A stretch of 64,000 bases of DNA from Erythrobacter sp. QSSC1-22B (lineage in GTDB: Bacteria; Pseudomonadota; Alphaproteobacteria; Sphingomonadales; Sphingomonadaceae), in NCBI RefSeq assembly GCF_001678665.1, contig NZ_LZRP01000003.1, forward strand, positions 62,001-126,000, read 5' to 3'. The position numbers and the translations under genes were made by a program. The notes under the pieces are model-generated. The model did no database searches, was not told the origin of the DNA, and saw only the letters and a program-made list of their open reading frames with translations. Below, piece by piece: positions 8,860 to 17,977 of the stretch. The first letter of the stretch is position 1, and every line of letters starts with the position of its first letter.

Positions 8860-10023
8860 TTAGCCCCCGGTGTCGAAGGCCACGCTGCCCTGTTCCAACA
8901 GTTCGAGGAGCAATTCCAAAACCTCGTCCGATCCGGCCAGCGCCGCATCCACCGCGAGGCGGTCGTCGGCACAAAGACGTTCGGCGAGAGCGGCGGTCGC
9001 ACCCTGGCATGCGAAATGTTGGCCATCGACAAATAGCCCCAGCGTGTCCTCGCGCCCGCGAATGAAGGAAAAACGGATGGCCGGGTTGCGCAGCAGCGAC
9101 AGTCCTCCCTCTAGCCGGTTCCGCAATTCCTCGATGTCGAGCGGGAGTTCGGGCTCCCAATCGATCGCAGGGTTCTTGGGAGCGGTGGCGTATTGGCCGA
9201 ACCAGCGGGCGAAAGTGTCACGGTCGCGTAAGGCTTCCGTGATCATGGCGTGCAGATCGGAAAGTGCGCGCGGCGTGATCTCGCCGGGATTGTCCTGCCG
9301 GATGAGCCCGGGATCGCGGTAGCGGTCGTCCTCCTCGAGCCCGGCGAGCATGGCCTCGGCCCAGCCAGCAATCAGCTCGCTGCGTGCCGGCGCGCGAAAG
9401 CCGATCGAATAGGTCATGCAATCGTCGCCGACCGCTACGCCATTATGGGCGATACCCGGCGGGATGTAGAGCATGTCGCCGGGCTCGAGGACCCATTCCT
9501 GCTCGGCCTCGAACTTGGCCAGCAGGCGCAGCTCGGGATGCGGCAGGAGCTCGGTGGCAGCATCGCATTTCGCGCCGATCTGCCAGCGCCGCCGGCCCAG
9601 TCCCTGCACCAGAAAGACGTCGTAATTGTCGAAATGCGGGCCCACCCCGCCGCCATCCTCGGCATAGCTGACCATCACATCGTCTACCCGCCAGTTGGGG
9701 ATGAAGCGCAAGCGATCGAGCAGCGCGGCCACTTGCGGCACATGGTGGTCGACCGCCTGCACCAGCAGCGTCCAGGGACTTTCGCCCAGCTGCCCGAAGC
9801 GCTCGGCGGGCAAGGGGCCGTGTTCGAGTTCCCAGCTGTCCCCGGTCTGGATCACCAGCCGCGATTCGACCTCGCTTTCGCAGGCCAGCCCCGCCAGTTC
9901 GTCTGGCTCGAGCGGATTGCGCCAGGCATTCCAGGGGTTCCGGATCAGCAGCGGGCGCTGTTGCCAGTTGTCGCGCAGGAAACCGTCGCTGTCGAAGCCG
10001 GACAGGCGCATTGTTTCAGCCAT
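8860..10023 (-). CDS. roxA: JmjC/cupin ribosomal oxygenase (YcfD/RoxA-like)
   Basis: A 387-aa Fe(II)/2-oxoglutarate hydroxylase. The metal ligands are visible: His130 and Asp132 in GVGPHFDNYDVFLVQ, and His193 in YIPPGIAHNGVAVGDDC. GRRRWQIG and the winged-helix-like C-terminal part match the YcfD family, which hydroxylates an arginine of ribosomal protein L16. The start ATG overlaps the upstream 88-aa gene by 8 bases. The adjacent RluE-like gene on the other strand is also a ribosome-modifying enzyme. Confidence 0.88.
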   Translation of the reverse strand: MAETMRLSGFDSDGFLRDNWQQRPLLIRNPWNAWRNPLEPDELAGLACESEVESRLVIQTGDSWELEHGPLPAERFGQLGESPWTLLVQAVDHHVPQVAALLDRLRFIPNWRVDDVMVSYAEDGGGVGPHFDNYDVFLVQGLGRRRWQIGAKCDAATELLPHPELRLLAKFEAEQEWVLEPGDMLYIPPGIAHNGVAVGDDCMTYSIGFRAPARSELIAGWAEAMLAGLEEDDRYRDPGLIRQDNPGEITPRALSDLHAMITEALRDRDTFARWFGQYATAPKNPAIDWEPELPLDIEELRNRLEGGLSLLRNPAIRFSFIRGREDTLGLFVDGQHFACQGATAALAERLCADDRLAVDAALAGSDEVLELLLELLEQGSVAFDTGG

Positions 10024-10282
10024 CCGCCTGCTCCGTCGCCGCCAGCATATCCATCAGATTGCGCGCCGCCTCGCGGTCGGCTTCTCGTTCGAAAGATGCC
10101 TCGAGATCGGGCGCGGCACCGAGCAGGTGGAGCAGCGACCACAGGGCAAAGCGCTTGCCGCGATCCTGCTCGAGCCCGAAATCCACCTGCATCCGCTCGA
10201 TCCCCGCCTCCAGCGCACCGGGCTGGATCTCGGCGATGGCGGAGGAGCCGAAGTACCGGTCGAGGAGGTCGTCGAAGTCCAT
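10016..10282 (-). CDS. Conserved small protein coupled to the ribosomal oxygenase
   Basis: An 88-aa acidic, largely helical protein without signal peptide (starts DFDDLLDRYFG, middle RFALWSLLHLLGAAPDL). Its last codons overlap the oxygenase start, which implies translational coupling. No family recognised. The overlap and coding-like composition support a real gene; a role as partner or regulator of the oxygenase is inferred from position only. Confidence 0.65.
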   Translation of the reverse strand: MDFDDLLDRYFGSSAIAEIQPGALEAGIERMQVDFGLEQDRGKRFALWSLLHLLGAAPDLEASFEREADREAARNLMDMLAATEQADG

Positions 10283-10379
10283 CCCGCGTCGCTAGACCTC
10301 TGCCGGCCAAGTGCAAGCCATTGCGAGCAGCCGTGCCGCCGTCCGGAAACCAGAGATGCCGTGCCTGTCCATCCTCGAC

Positions 10380-10841
10380 CTAGGCCTTGCCGGCGAAGGT
10401 CGCGATTTCGCCGGGCATCCGCAGCATCTTGTCGACTTCGCTGGCATGGACTTCTTCGGCGTAGATCATCTTGCGGGCGTATTCCTCCAGGGTGACCGAC
10501 TTCCCGCTCGTTGCATCGAGCAGCTCGCGGTAGAGGTCGAGTGCTGCACTTTCCGCCTGAAGCGACTCGCGCAGGATGGCGGCGATGTCGTGATTGTGCG
10601 TTTCGAGCAGAGGCCCGATGGTAAGTGAGGGATGTTCTCCGAGGAGGGTGATCATCTCGCCCGCTTCCTGCGCATGCAGAAGCGATTCGTCGGCCTGGCT
10701 TCGAAGCCAGGAAACTATCGGAATTCTGTTGAAACCGAAAACAAGAAAAGAGTAGTGCGTATAGCGGACCACTCCCGCCAGTTCTTGTTCCAGAATCCTA
10801 TTCAGTATTTTTACCACGTGGGTTTTGTCGATATCATTCAT
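10380..10841 (-). CDS. Ferritin-like (bacterioferritin-type) protein
   Basis: A 153-aa four-helix ferritin-like protein; the start is the ATG behind AAAGGG. Candidate di-iron ligands are Glu20 (EQELAGVVRYTHYS), Glu52/His56 (ADESLLHAQEA), Glu97 (LQAESAALDLY) and Glu129/His132 (AEEVHASEVD). The second-helix spacing is ExxxH rather than the ExxH of typical bacterioferritin, so it is a divergent member. The first half of the gene (about 10690-10860) is visibly lower in GC than neighbouring genes, suggesting a different origin. Iron storage or oxidative-stress protection is the likely role. Confidence 0.8.
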   Translation of the reverse strand: MNDIDKTHVVKILNRILEQELAGVVRYTHYSFLVFGFNRIPIVSWLRSQADESLLHAQEAGEMITLLGEHPSLTIGPLLETHNHDIAAILRESLQAESAALDLYRELLDATSGKSVTLEEYARKMIYAEEVHASEVDKMLRMPGEIATFAGKA

Positions 10842-10905
10842 TAGATAACCCTTTGTATAGCTGCGCCCATATGGAATGGGCATCTGTGGGTAAGGGACCA
10901 ATCGC

Positions 10906-11415
10906 TTAGTCGACCTCGACAGTCCGGACGCCACCTTTAGCATCGATCATGAAAACCGTGCCGTAATCCTGCTCCGTCAGCGGGGGCGGGGCTTGCCCGC
11001 CGAACAGGGCAATCAGGTGATGAACGGTGTTGCTGTGACCGATCACCAGAACCGATCCTTCGCCGCCGGCGATGCGGGCAGCCAGTGGCTGCGGGTTCCG
11101 GGGATCATATTGGGTGATCGGAACGCCGGCCAGCCTTGAGAGCGGCGCGGCGGTTTCCATTGCCCGGCGCGTCGGCGTGGCGAAGATCGCCGAAATACCC
11201 TCGCTTCGAAGCATTTCGGCAAGCCGCTTCGCTGCCGCGGTTCCCTCGTCGCTGAGCGGCGGGTCGTCACCTTCCGCCTTCTGCAGATGCCTGGCGACGA
11301 AGATCGTTTTCCCTTCAGCATGGACCGCCGATTTGGTCGCGGGGTTTGTCGACGCTGTCGCGCATGCCCCGAGCGTGAATGCCGCGAGCAGCACCATAGC
11401 CAGCCATTTTTGCAT
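10906..11415 (-). CDS. Histidine-phosphatase-superfamily lipoprotein
   Basis: A 169-aa protein with a signal peptide ending in a lipobox (LGAC), so probably membrane-anchored. The phosphatase core has the RH motif (VARHLQKAEG, close to the RHxxK form seen in SixA-type phosphatases), the second-Arg motif ATPTRRAMETA and the second His in VIGHSNTVHHLI. The substrate is unknown; the cell location argues against a SixA-like phosphorelay role. It lies between the ferritin-like gene and the broken nucleotidase gene, same strand. Confidence 0.85.
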   Translation of the reverse strand: MQKWLAMVLLAAFTLGACATASTNPATKSAVHAEGKTIFVARHLQKAEGDDPPLSDEGTAAAKRLAEMLRSEGISAIFATPTRRAMETAAPLSRLAGVPITQYDPRNPQPLAARIAGGEGSVLVIGHSNTVHHLIALFGGQAPPPLTEQDYGTVFMIDAKGGVRTVEVD

Positions 11416-11478
11416 ATTCTCGGTTCCGATACGGTAGCGCAGAGAAGCTGGTGCTCATCGACCAGTCGAATGAAGGGC

Positions 11479-13267
11479 TCAGCGCGGGGTGAGGTTCTGG
11501 AATCGCCTGGCGACGGGTGGGACCAGGCCGGGATTGTCGCGGATATAGGCTTCCAGCGCGTCCACATCCTGTGGTCCGCCAAGCTGGTCCGCGCCATCGC
11601 GCAAGATCGTGAAATTGTCACCGCCACCGGCAAGAAAATTGTTGGTCGTGACGCGGTAGAGCTGGTCGTCCTGCAGCGGCTCCCCATCGAGGCGAGGAGC
11701 GATGATCCGCTGACCCCGCGAACGGCTGAGATCGAAGCCGTAGGTGAAGCCGGATGAGGGCAGCAGGACGTTGGGCTCCGTCACCGAATTGGATCCGCTC
11801 GCGAACTGCTGCTCCAGCAGTTCGCGGATCTGGCGGCCTGTGAAACTCTTTACGACCAGCGTGTTTCCGAACGGCTGGGCGCCGAAAAGCTGCCCATAGC
11901 TGACCGAGCCGTCCGCGGCAGGGACGATCTCGGCGCGCACACCGCCCGAATTCATGAAGGCGATCTGGGCACCGCCCCGACCGGGATCGCTGGTGGCCGC
12001 AAGCTGGGCATCCGCGATCAGATTGCCGAGCGCGGGCTCGCCGGAGGGGGTGCGGCTGGTCAGGGCGGGACCGCCCAGCCTTCCGACGACGCGCGCGGCA
12101 CGCGGCTCCGCCGCGGTCCGGTACCGTTCCACCAGCGCGGCGACCTCTGGATCTGCCAGATAGCCGGGCACGGCGTCTGTGACCGCGATCGCGCCAGCCG
12201 AGTTGGTAAAGCCCTCGCCCTGGACGATGTGGTTGCGAGCACTGCGCGACACCACGCCATGGACCGGATCCACGGTCAGCACGATCTCCGTCAGCAGCGT
12301 GCCGTATTGGCCGCCGCTGGTCACCAGGAAGGAACGCTGCGGGTCGAGTTCGGCAAAATCGCAGATATAGGCGTTGTGGGTGTGGCCCGAGATGACCACG
12401 TCGACCGGGCGAGAGCCGCTCCAGCACGGGCATAAGGTCTCCGCTGAGCCCCTTACAGGTCTTTTCGTTATAGCTGCCGCTCGAGTTCAGTCCTTCGTGG
12501 ACCAGCACCACGATCGCGTCGGCGCCTTCGGCCTTCAACCGCGGCACCAGCGCGTTCACCGTATCGGCCTCGTCGCGAAACGCGAGGCCGGCAATCGCGT
12601 CGGGCGTCACGATAACGGGCGTTCCTTCCAGCGTCATGCCGATCACGGCCACCTGGACCTGGCTGGCCCCGCTGCCGAAGCTGCGGATCGCGTGGGAGGG
12701 GAACAGCGTGTCGCCGCTCTCGGTAGCGACGTTGGCCGCGAGGAAGGCGAAGTCGGCACCACCGAAATCCGCGTCCACGGCGCACGGCTCGAGCGTGGTG
12801 TTTTGTTCGCAGCCGCCCTGGTCCAGGCGCTGCAGTTCGGCGCGGCCCCGGTCGAACTCGTGATTGCCGACGGCGTTGAAGTCCAGCCCGATGAGATTCA
12901 TCGCGTGGATGGTCGGTTCATCCAGAAACAGGCTGGAAATCAGCGGCGAGGCCCCGATCAGGTCTCCGGCCGACACCACCAGGCTGTTGGGATTGCGCGC
13001 CCGTGCGGCCTCGATCGCCGATCTGAAATAGGCGGCGCCGCCCGCGGGAACCTGCACCTCATCACCCGCAGCGCTGGTATGGGTGATCGCCCGGCGCGGC
13101 GGCTGCAGATTGCCGTGGAAATCGTTGAACGCGATCAGCGCCACCTCGACCGTGCCCGCAGCCCGCGGCGCCTCGGCTGTGGATGGACTCCCGACCGGGA
13201 TCGCACTCTGGGCGCAACCGGTCAGCCCACCCAGAACCAACAGCAACGGCACAGCCATGCGACGCAT
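11479..13267 (-). pseudogene. 5'-nucleotidase/UshA-family lipoprotein, frameshifted
   Basis: The N-terminal frame has a lipoprotein signal (GLTGC) and the metallophosphoesterase domain: IAFNDFHGNLQ, SAGDLIGASPL, GNHEFDRGRAELQ. It runs to LMPVLERLSPG, then changes frame near 12404-12410. The other frame carries on at VVISGHTHNAY with the rest of the catalytic domain and the complete C-terminal nucleotidase domain to the stop at 11479. A single extra C in the CCC of the minus-strand CGCCCGG would account for it. Either one gene with a disabling indel or an assembly error; no slippery heptamer is obvious. The intact product would hydrolyse extracytoplasmic nucleotides. Confidence 0.85.
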
Positions 13268-13457
13268 CAGCACACTCCCAAGGGTAAATACGATAGCGGC
13301 TGGTGCCATAGCGCATCGATTCTGTCACCTTTCCGCCCATGGCCAGGCGCGTGCTTACGATGCGTTGCGATGGGGCGGGTTCGCAGGAAAACTCCGACCC
13401 CCGCCCCGGGCCCGCTCACGAGCCAGCTAAGGATGCACCCTTCCCGATCGGGCTGGC

Positions 13458-14321
13458 TCAGGTTGGAGTATCGCCCATCCGTTCGCCCAGCCGAACCGAC
13501 CCTTCGGGTTTCCATTCGCGATTGAAGGCTACCACGTCGCGGCCAAACAGCATGACGATCGTCGATCCGAGCAGGAACCTGCCCATTTCCTCGCCCTGCG
13601 CCAGAACGATGTCCTGATCGGCGTAACTCCACTCGGCGAGCTTCCCGGTTCGTTTCGGGTTGACCACTCCGTGCCACACGGTCGCCATACTGCCGACGAT
13701 GGTCGCGCCGACCAGCACCATCACGAACGGACCGTGTCGGGGAGATTCGAACACGCACACCACGCGCTCGTTGCGAGCGAACAGGTTGGGCACCCCGCGT
13801 GCGGTTACAGGGTTTACCGAGAACAGCGCGCCAGGGACGTAGATCATGCGCGTGAGTTTGCCCTCGCAGGGCATATGCAGGCGATGATAGTCCTTGGGCG
13901 AGAGGTAAAGATTGGCAAAGCTGCCATGGCGGAATTGGGCCGCCAATGCGGCGTCGCCGCCGACCAGCTGCGTCGTGGTGAACCGGTGCCCCTTGGCCTG
14001 CACAACGTGATGATCGTCGATGGCGCCGAACTGACTGATCGCGCCATCGACCGGACAGACGAAATCGGCGTCGGCGATCGGACGCACTCCGGCCCGCAAC
14101 GGGCGCGTGAAGAACTCGTTGAACGATCGATAACTTGCGATGTCCGGATTCTCGGCCTCGCTCATATCGACGCCGTATTTGCCCGCGAACCAGCGGATCA
14201 GCCGCGTCGTCTTCGCGCCTGCCCGTGCTCCTGCGATGCGCCCGGCCAGGGTCGTCAGCGCCTGCTTTGGCAGCAGATATTGCGGCAGGACTTTGAGTCG
14301 TTCGAAAATAGCAAACCTCAC
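13458..14321 (-). CDS. psd: Phosphatidylserine decarboxylase proenzyme
   Basis: A 287-aa protein that makes phosphatidylethanolamine at the inner membrane. It aligns well by eye with E. coli Psd from its first residues (RFAIFERLKVLPQYLLPKQ), which supports the GTG start although no strong ribosome site is seen. The autocleavage triad is present: Asp92 (CPVDGAISQFG), His149 (DYHRLHMPCEG) and Ser253 in LGST, where the chain splits to form the pyruvoyl group. The stop lies in an 8-base inverted repeat (GAGCCAGC 13420-13427, GCTGGCTC 13452-13459). Diverges from the Nramp-like gene. Confidence 0.93.
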   Translation of the reverse strand: MRFAIFERLKVLPQYLLPKQALTTLAGRIAGARAGAKTTRLIRWFAGKYGVDMSEAENPDIASYRSFNEFFTRPLRAGVRPIADADFVCPVDGAISQFGAIDDHHVVQAKGHRFTTTQLVGGDAALAAQFRHGSFANLYLSPKDYHRLHMPCEGKLTRMIYVPGALFSVNPVTARGVPNLFARNERVVCVFESPRHGPFVMVLVGATIVGSMATVWHGVVNPKRTGKLAEWSYADQDIVLAQGEEMGRFLLGSTIVMLFGRDVVAFNREWKPEGSVRLGERMGDTPT

Positions 14322-14506
14322 GTATTGGCAACGGCATTGTCGTGACGATAGCGGCAAACCTTCGCAAGGGCGACCACCACGGCCTTGTCGCAAACCGCCG
14401 GGCGAGGGTTGCGATCTGCGACTGCACGGGCGAGAGCAGGCGGTCTGAGGCCGCGCCTGACAAAAATGGCCCAGTCGCATTGGGAGGTCAGGAGGTGTCG
14501 GAGCAA

Positions 14507-15802
14507 ATGGGGCAATCGACTGTGGAAGAGCAGGCTGGCGACGACCATTCGGATCGGGCGGAATCCGCCCCACCGCCGAGCTCTGCGCGCTGGAAGCTCA
14601 TCGGTCCTGGCATTGTCGCCGCGGCAACCGGAGTCGGGGCGGGCGATCTGGTTGCCACACTCATCGCAGGCTCGCGCTTCGGCTATGCCTTGCTCTGGGC
14701 GGCCGTGCTCGGATGCCTGGTAAAGATCGCCCTGTCCGAAGGCGCCGCGCGCTATCACCTCTCGACCGAAACGACGATCTTCGAGGGGTGGCGCTCCCTC
14801 GGAGGATGGACGAGCTGGTACTTCGGCATCTACATCCTCGTATGGGGCTTCATCTACGGCGCGACAGCGATGAGCGCGACCGCACTGCCGCTCGCTGCCC
14901 TTTTTCCCATCCTGCCGCTTCCCGCATGGGCCGTCCTTGCCGGGATCACGAGCTTTCTTTTCGTTGCACTCAACCGATACGAAACCTTCGAGCGGGTGAT
15001 GAAGGTGCTGGTCGCAATCATGTTCGTGGTGATGACGGGGCTCGCCATCCTCGTCGCACCCGGCCTCGACGATGTGGTCGGCGGGCTCGTCCCATCGCTG
15101 CCCGAAGGCTCGATCTTCTTCACGCTCGGGCTGATCGGCGGCGTTGGCGGGACGATCACGACCGCCGCTTATGGCTATTGGGTCAATACCAAGGGCTGGC
15201 ACGGTCCGTCGTGGATCCCGATGATGCGGCTGGACAATTACACCGCCTACACGATGACGGGGGTTTTCGTCGTTGCGATGCTGATCGTCGGAGCCGAGCT
15301 CCTGCACAGCGCGCAGATCGCTCTGGCGGGCGGTGACCGCGGATTGCTCAACCTCACCGATGTGCTGGAGGCGCGGTTCGGGCGTCCGGTAGCGGTCGCG
15401 TTTCTGCTCGGGTTCGCAGCAACCGCAATGTCGTCGCTGTTCGGGGTCTGGCATGGCGTCAGCCTGCTCTTTTCCGATTTCGTGGACCATGTTCGTGGCC
15501 GGGGCGAGCGCAGCGAGCGTCCCGAACGCCAATGGCCGTTCCGCGCTTTCCTGCTGTGGCTCACGTTCCCGCCGATGACGCTGCTGTTCTTCGAGGAGCC
15601 CTTCCTCCTCGTGATCATCTACGGTGTGGTGGGCGCGTTCTTCATGCCGTTCCTGGCCGTCACCTTGCTGCTGCTGCTGAACTCCAACCGCGTCCCAGCC
15701 GCCGATCGCAACGGCTGGTTGTCGAATACGGTCCTGAGCGCGGCTGCGCTGCTGTTCGTGGTGCTGTCTGTCCAGCAGATCTGGTCGTTTTTCTCCGGTT
15801 GA
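14507..15802 (+). CDS. Nramp-family-like transporter with atypical metal-site motifs
   Basis: A membrane protein of about 431 aa with some 11 hydrophobic segments. The start is placed at the ATG 11 bases after AGGAGG; a GTG at 14495 is an alternative. Overall order matches Nramp (KIALSEGAARY, YGATAMSATALPL, GTITTAAYGYWV). However, the TM1 DPGN motif of Mn/Fe transporters is replaced by GVGAGDL, and the TM6 MPH motif by AAYGYW. It therefore belongs to a divergent branch whose substrate need not be Mn or Fe. Single gene, followed by tRNA-Leu on the other strand. Confidence 0.82.
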   Translation: MGQSTVEEQAGDDHSDRAESAPPPSSARWKLIGPGIVAAATGVGAGDLVATLIAGSRFGYALLWAAVLGCLVKIALSEGAARYHLSTETTIFEGWRSLGGWTSWYFGIYILVWGFIYGATAMSATALPLAALFPILPLPAWAVLAGITSFLFVALNRYETFERVMKVLVAIMFVVMTGLAILVAPGLDDVVGGLVPSLPEGSIFFTLGLIGGVGGTITTAAYGYWVNTKGWHGPSWIPMMRLDNYTAYTMTGVFVVAMLIVGAELLHSAQIALAGGDRGLLNLTDVLEARFGRPVAVAFLLGFAATAMSSLFGVWHGVSLLFSDFVDHVRGRGERSERPERQWPFRAFLLWLTFPPMTLLFFEEPFLLVIIYGVVGAFFMPFLAVTLLLLLNSNRVPAADRNGWLSNTVLSAAALLFVVLSVQQIWSFFSG

Positions 15803-15912
15803 GCGGCAATGAGGGCGCCGTAAACCGCTGCCTCAGGCTGCAGCCCTTCAGTCGGCAATTGGAAAAGGCCGCAGGCCTGCGCCATTTCGGGCGAGTGCTC
15901 CACGACCTCTCG

Positions 15913-15927
15913 GGTCCTCGAAGGACC
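15913..15927 (-). terminator. Hairpin downstream of tRNA-Leu
   Basis: GGTCCT-TCG-AGGACC is a perfect 6-bp stem about 14 bases past the 3' end of the tRNA on the minus strand. No T-run follows, so termination or processing is only inferred. Confidence 0.3.
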
Positions 15928-15940
15928 GATCAGGACTGTT

Positions 15941-16027
15941 TGGTGCGGTCGAGAAGACTCGAACTTCCACGGCCTTACGGCCACAACGACCTCAACGTTG
16001 CGCGTCTACCAGTTCCGCCACGACCGC
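15941..16027 (-). tRNA. tRNA-Leu, anticodon GAG
   Basis: An 87-base tRNA with long variable arm. The acceptor GCGGTCG pairs with CGACCGC, and CCA is encoded. The anticodon stem CAACG/CGTTG closes the loop TTGAGGT, giving GAG (codons CUC/CUU). The variable arm TGGCCGTAAGGCCG folds as expected for a class II tRNA, and the T-arm carries GTTCGAGTC. Confidence 0.95.
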
Positions 16028-16161
16028 ACATGATCGAAGGAGCACATTGTGGCTCCCGCGTCGGTAGGAGCGCGCCACTAGCAGGGGGCTTGCAGGGCCG
16101 CAAGCGTTTTGCCTCGCCCGACTGCCGCTCGTTTCGAGGCCCGCAGCGCGGACCTGCCGGC

Positions 16162-17058
16162 CTAGCGCGGGGCCCAGCCGATATCGGCGTAAACCGCGGG
16201 TTTGGGTACGTCGGTGGTCGCCTCGTTGATGGTCATCGATTCGCCGGGCGCCAGGCTGTCCTGCGGCGGCATGATTTCCCAGCTGTAGACGATCCGGTCG
16301 CGTGCATCGCGCAGCACGATAAGGATCGGCGGCACCGCTCGCGTCTCGCGCGCAGTGTTGGTGACGATGATCCGGGCACCGAAATATTCGGTGCCATTGG
16401 CGAGGGTGCGGCGCTCCTGCTCCGCCTCCGGGAATTCGATCTGCAGATCGGGAGCGCCCACGCCGTAAAGCGGCTTGTTGACGGGGAACCAGTTTGGCGC
16501 GCCGAAATAGCTCACCGCAACCACCGCCCCCAGCGCCAGGGCAGCGAAGACCCCTGCGGCCCAAGTCCACAGCTTCACATAATTGCGGCGCGGCTTGAAC
16601 GGCGGTTCGGAATCGAATTGCGAAGCACCTTCGTCGAACACCGGGGTGGAGCGCCGCGTGGCGCGCAGATCGTCATAGGGGGGATCGCCCTCGTCGAAGC
16701 TCGGTCCGGCGGCGGGATCGTCGACCGGATCGCGGGGGCCCTCCAGATCGTCGTAGACCCGCGGTCGCGCGGCGGGCGCCTCATGCGGTGGCGGGCTTCG
16801 ACGAGGGGGTGGCGGCGGCGCGGGTGCGGAGGCAACCGGCGCTTCTTCGTCGGTATGCGGCCGTGCCGCGGCTGCGGGAGGCGCCGGGGCAGGCGTTGCG
16901 GCCAGCGTCTCGGGGCCTTCAACCGGCCTCTCGATCGTCGGCCCATCCTGGTACCAGCTGTGCTTGCATTTGGCACAACGGACAGTGCGACCGTCCACGC
17001 CTATCGCGCTATCGGGCACGACATAACGGGTAGAACAGGCGGGGCAGGCGATAATCAT
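16162..17058 (-). CDS. MJ0042-type zinc-ribbon membrane protein
   Basis: A 298-aa protein. The N-terminal zinc ribbon (ACPACSTRYVVPDSAIG...RCAKCKHSW) is the MJ0042 type. A long Pro/Ala/Asp-rich disordered region covers about residues 45-155. One membrane helix follows a basic stretch (WTWAAGVFAALALGAVVAV, about 170-190), then a DUF3426-like extracytoplasmic domain ending WEIMPPQDSLAPGESMTINE. Many proteobacteria have this architecture with unknown function. It is divergent from ftsE with a 163-base shared gap. Confidence 0.87.
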   Translation of the reverse strand: MIIACPACSTRYVVPDSAIGVDGRTVRCAKCKHSWYQDGPTIERPVEGPETLAATPAPAPPAAAARPHTDEEAPVASAPAPPPPPRRSPPPHEAPAARPRVYDDLEGPRDPVDDPAAGPSFDEGDPPYDDLRATRRSTPVFDEGASQFDSEPPFKPRRNYVKLWTWAAGVFAALALGAVVAVSYFGAPNWFPVNKPLYGVGAPDLQIEFPEAEQERRTLANGTEYFGARIIVTNTARETRAVPPILIVLRDARDRIVYSWEIMPPQDSLAPGESMTINEATTDVPKPAVYADIGWAPR

Positions 17059-17221
17059 TCCATCAGGTCTTAGGCCGGTGCACGAATCGCAACAAGTGCG
17101 ACATCTGTCGGCAACCGTCGACCCGGGCTTTTTTCCACACCGGTGCGGGGCTATATCCGTCTGCGATGGGCATATCCGACATTTTCTCGGCGTTGGGGCA
17201 CTTTTGTGCCGAGCCCTCCGT

Positions 17222-17977
17222 GTGAGCAGGTCCGAAGAGGAAATCGTCCGTTTCGACAATGTGGGCCTGCGCTACGGCACCGACAAGGAAGTGCTGAGCA
17301 ACATTGCCTTCAGCCTCTATCCCGGACGCTTCTATTTTCTCACCGGAGCGAGCGGGGCGGGCAAGACCTCGTTGCTGCGGCTTCTCTACCTCGCTCAGCG
17401 CCCCTCGCGCGGCGCGATCCGCATGTTCGGGCGCGACGTCATCACCCAGCCGCGCGAAAACCTGCCCTCGTTCCGGCGGCGTCTGGGGGTCGTGTTCCAG
17501 GATTTTCGCCTGGTCGCTCACCTCTCCGCCTTCGACAACATCGCGCTCCCCTTGCGCGTATCCGGCGTGCGCGAAGCGGATGTGCAGAAACCGGTGGCGG
17601 ATATGCTCGACTGGGTCGGGCTTGGGAACCGCGCAGACGCCCGCCCGGCGACGCTCTCGGGCGGCGAGCAGCAACGCGTCGCTATCGCCCGCGCGGTGAT
17701 CGCCCGCCCCGATCTGCTGGTCGCCGACGAGCCGACCGGCAACGTCGATACGGAGATGGCGCTCAAGCTGATCCGCCTGTTCGAGGCGCTCAATCGGCTG
17801 GGGACCACGGTGGTGGTCGCGACCCACGATGTCCATCTGCTGCGCAAGGTCCCGGATTCGCTGATCATGCGGCTCGACAAGGGGCAGCTCTCCGACCCCA
17901 CCGGGTCGTTGCGCTACCCGCCGCGCAATCCGATGCCCGCATCGACGCCCAATGCACCGCGAGACAGCGGGCGATGA
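17222..17977 (+). CDS. ftsE: Cell division ATP-binding protein FtsE
   Basis: A 251-aa ATPase of the divisome FtsEX complex, which couples ATP use to control of septal peptidoglycan hydrolases. The GTG start gives an N-terminus ([12 protein letters not shown]) that fits FtsE. Walker A is [11 protein letters not shown]-loop VVFQDFRL, signature [14 protein letters not shown], Walker [14 protein letters not shown]-loop [10 protein letters not shown]. The C-terminal tail is Pro-rich. The stop overlaps ftsX by ATGA. Confidence 0.93.
   Translation: MSRSEEEIVRFDNVGLRYGTDKEVLSNIAFSLYPGRFYFLTGASGAGKTSLLRLLYLAQRPSRGAIRMFGRDVITQPRENLPSFRRRLGVVFQDFRLVAHLSAFDNIALPLRVSGVREADVQKPVADMLDWVGLGNRADARPATLSGGEQQRVAIARAVIARPDLLVADEPTGNVDTEMALKLIRLFEALNRLGTTVVVATHDVHLLRKVPDSLIMRLDKGQLSDPTGSLRYPPRNPMPASTPNAPRDSGR

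Noticed and set aside
11479..13267. Programmed frameshift in the 5'-nucleotidase gene
   Set aside because: No slippery heptamer or downstream structure was seen; an indel or sequencing error is simpler.
14318..15532. Long minus-strand frame opposite the Nramp-like gene
   Set aside because: Arg/Gly/Pro-rich shadow without motif; the plus-strand transporter has clear membrane helices.
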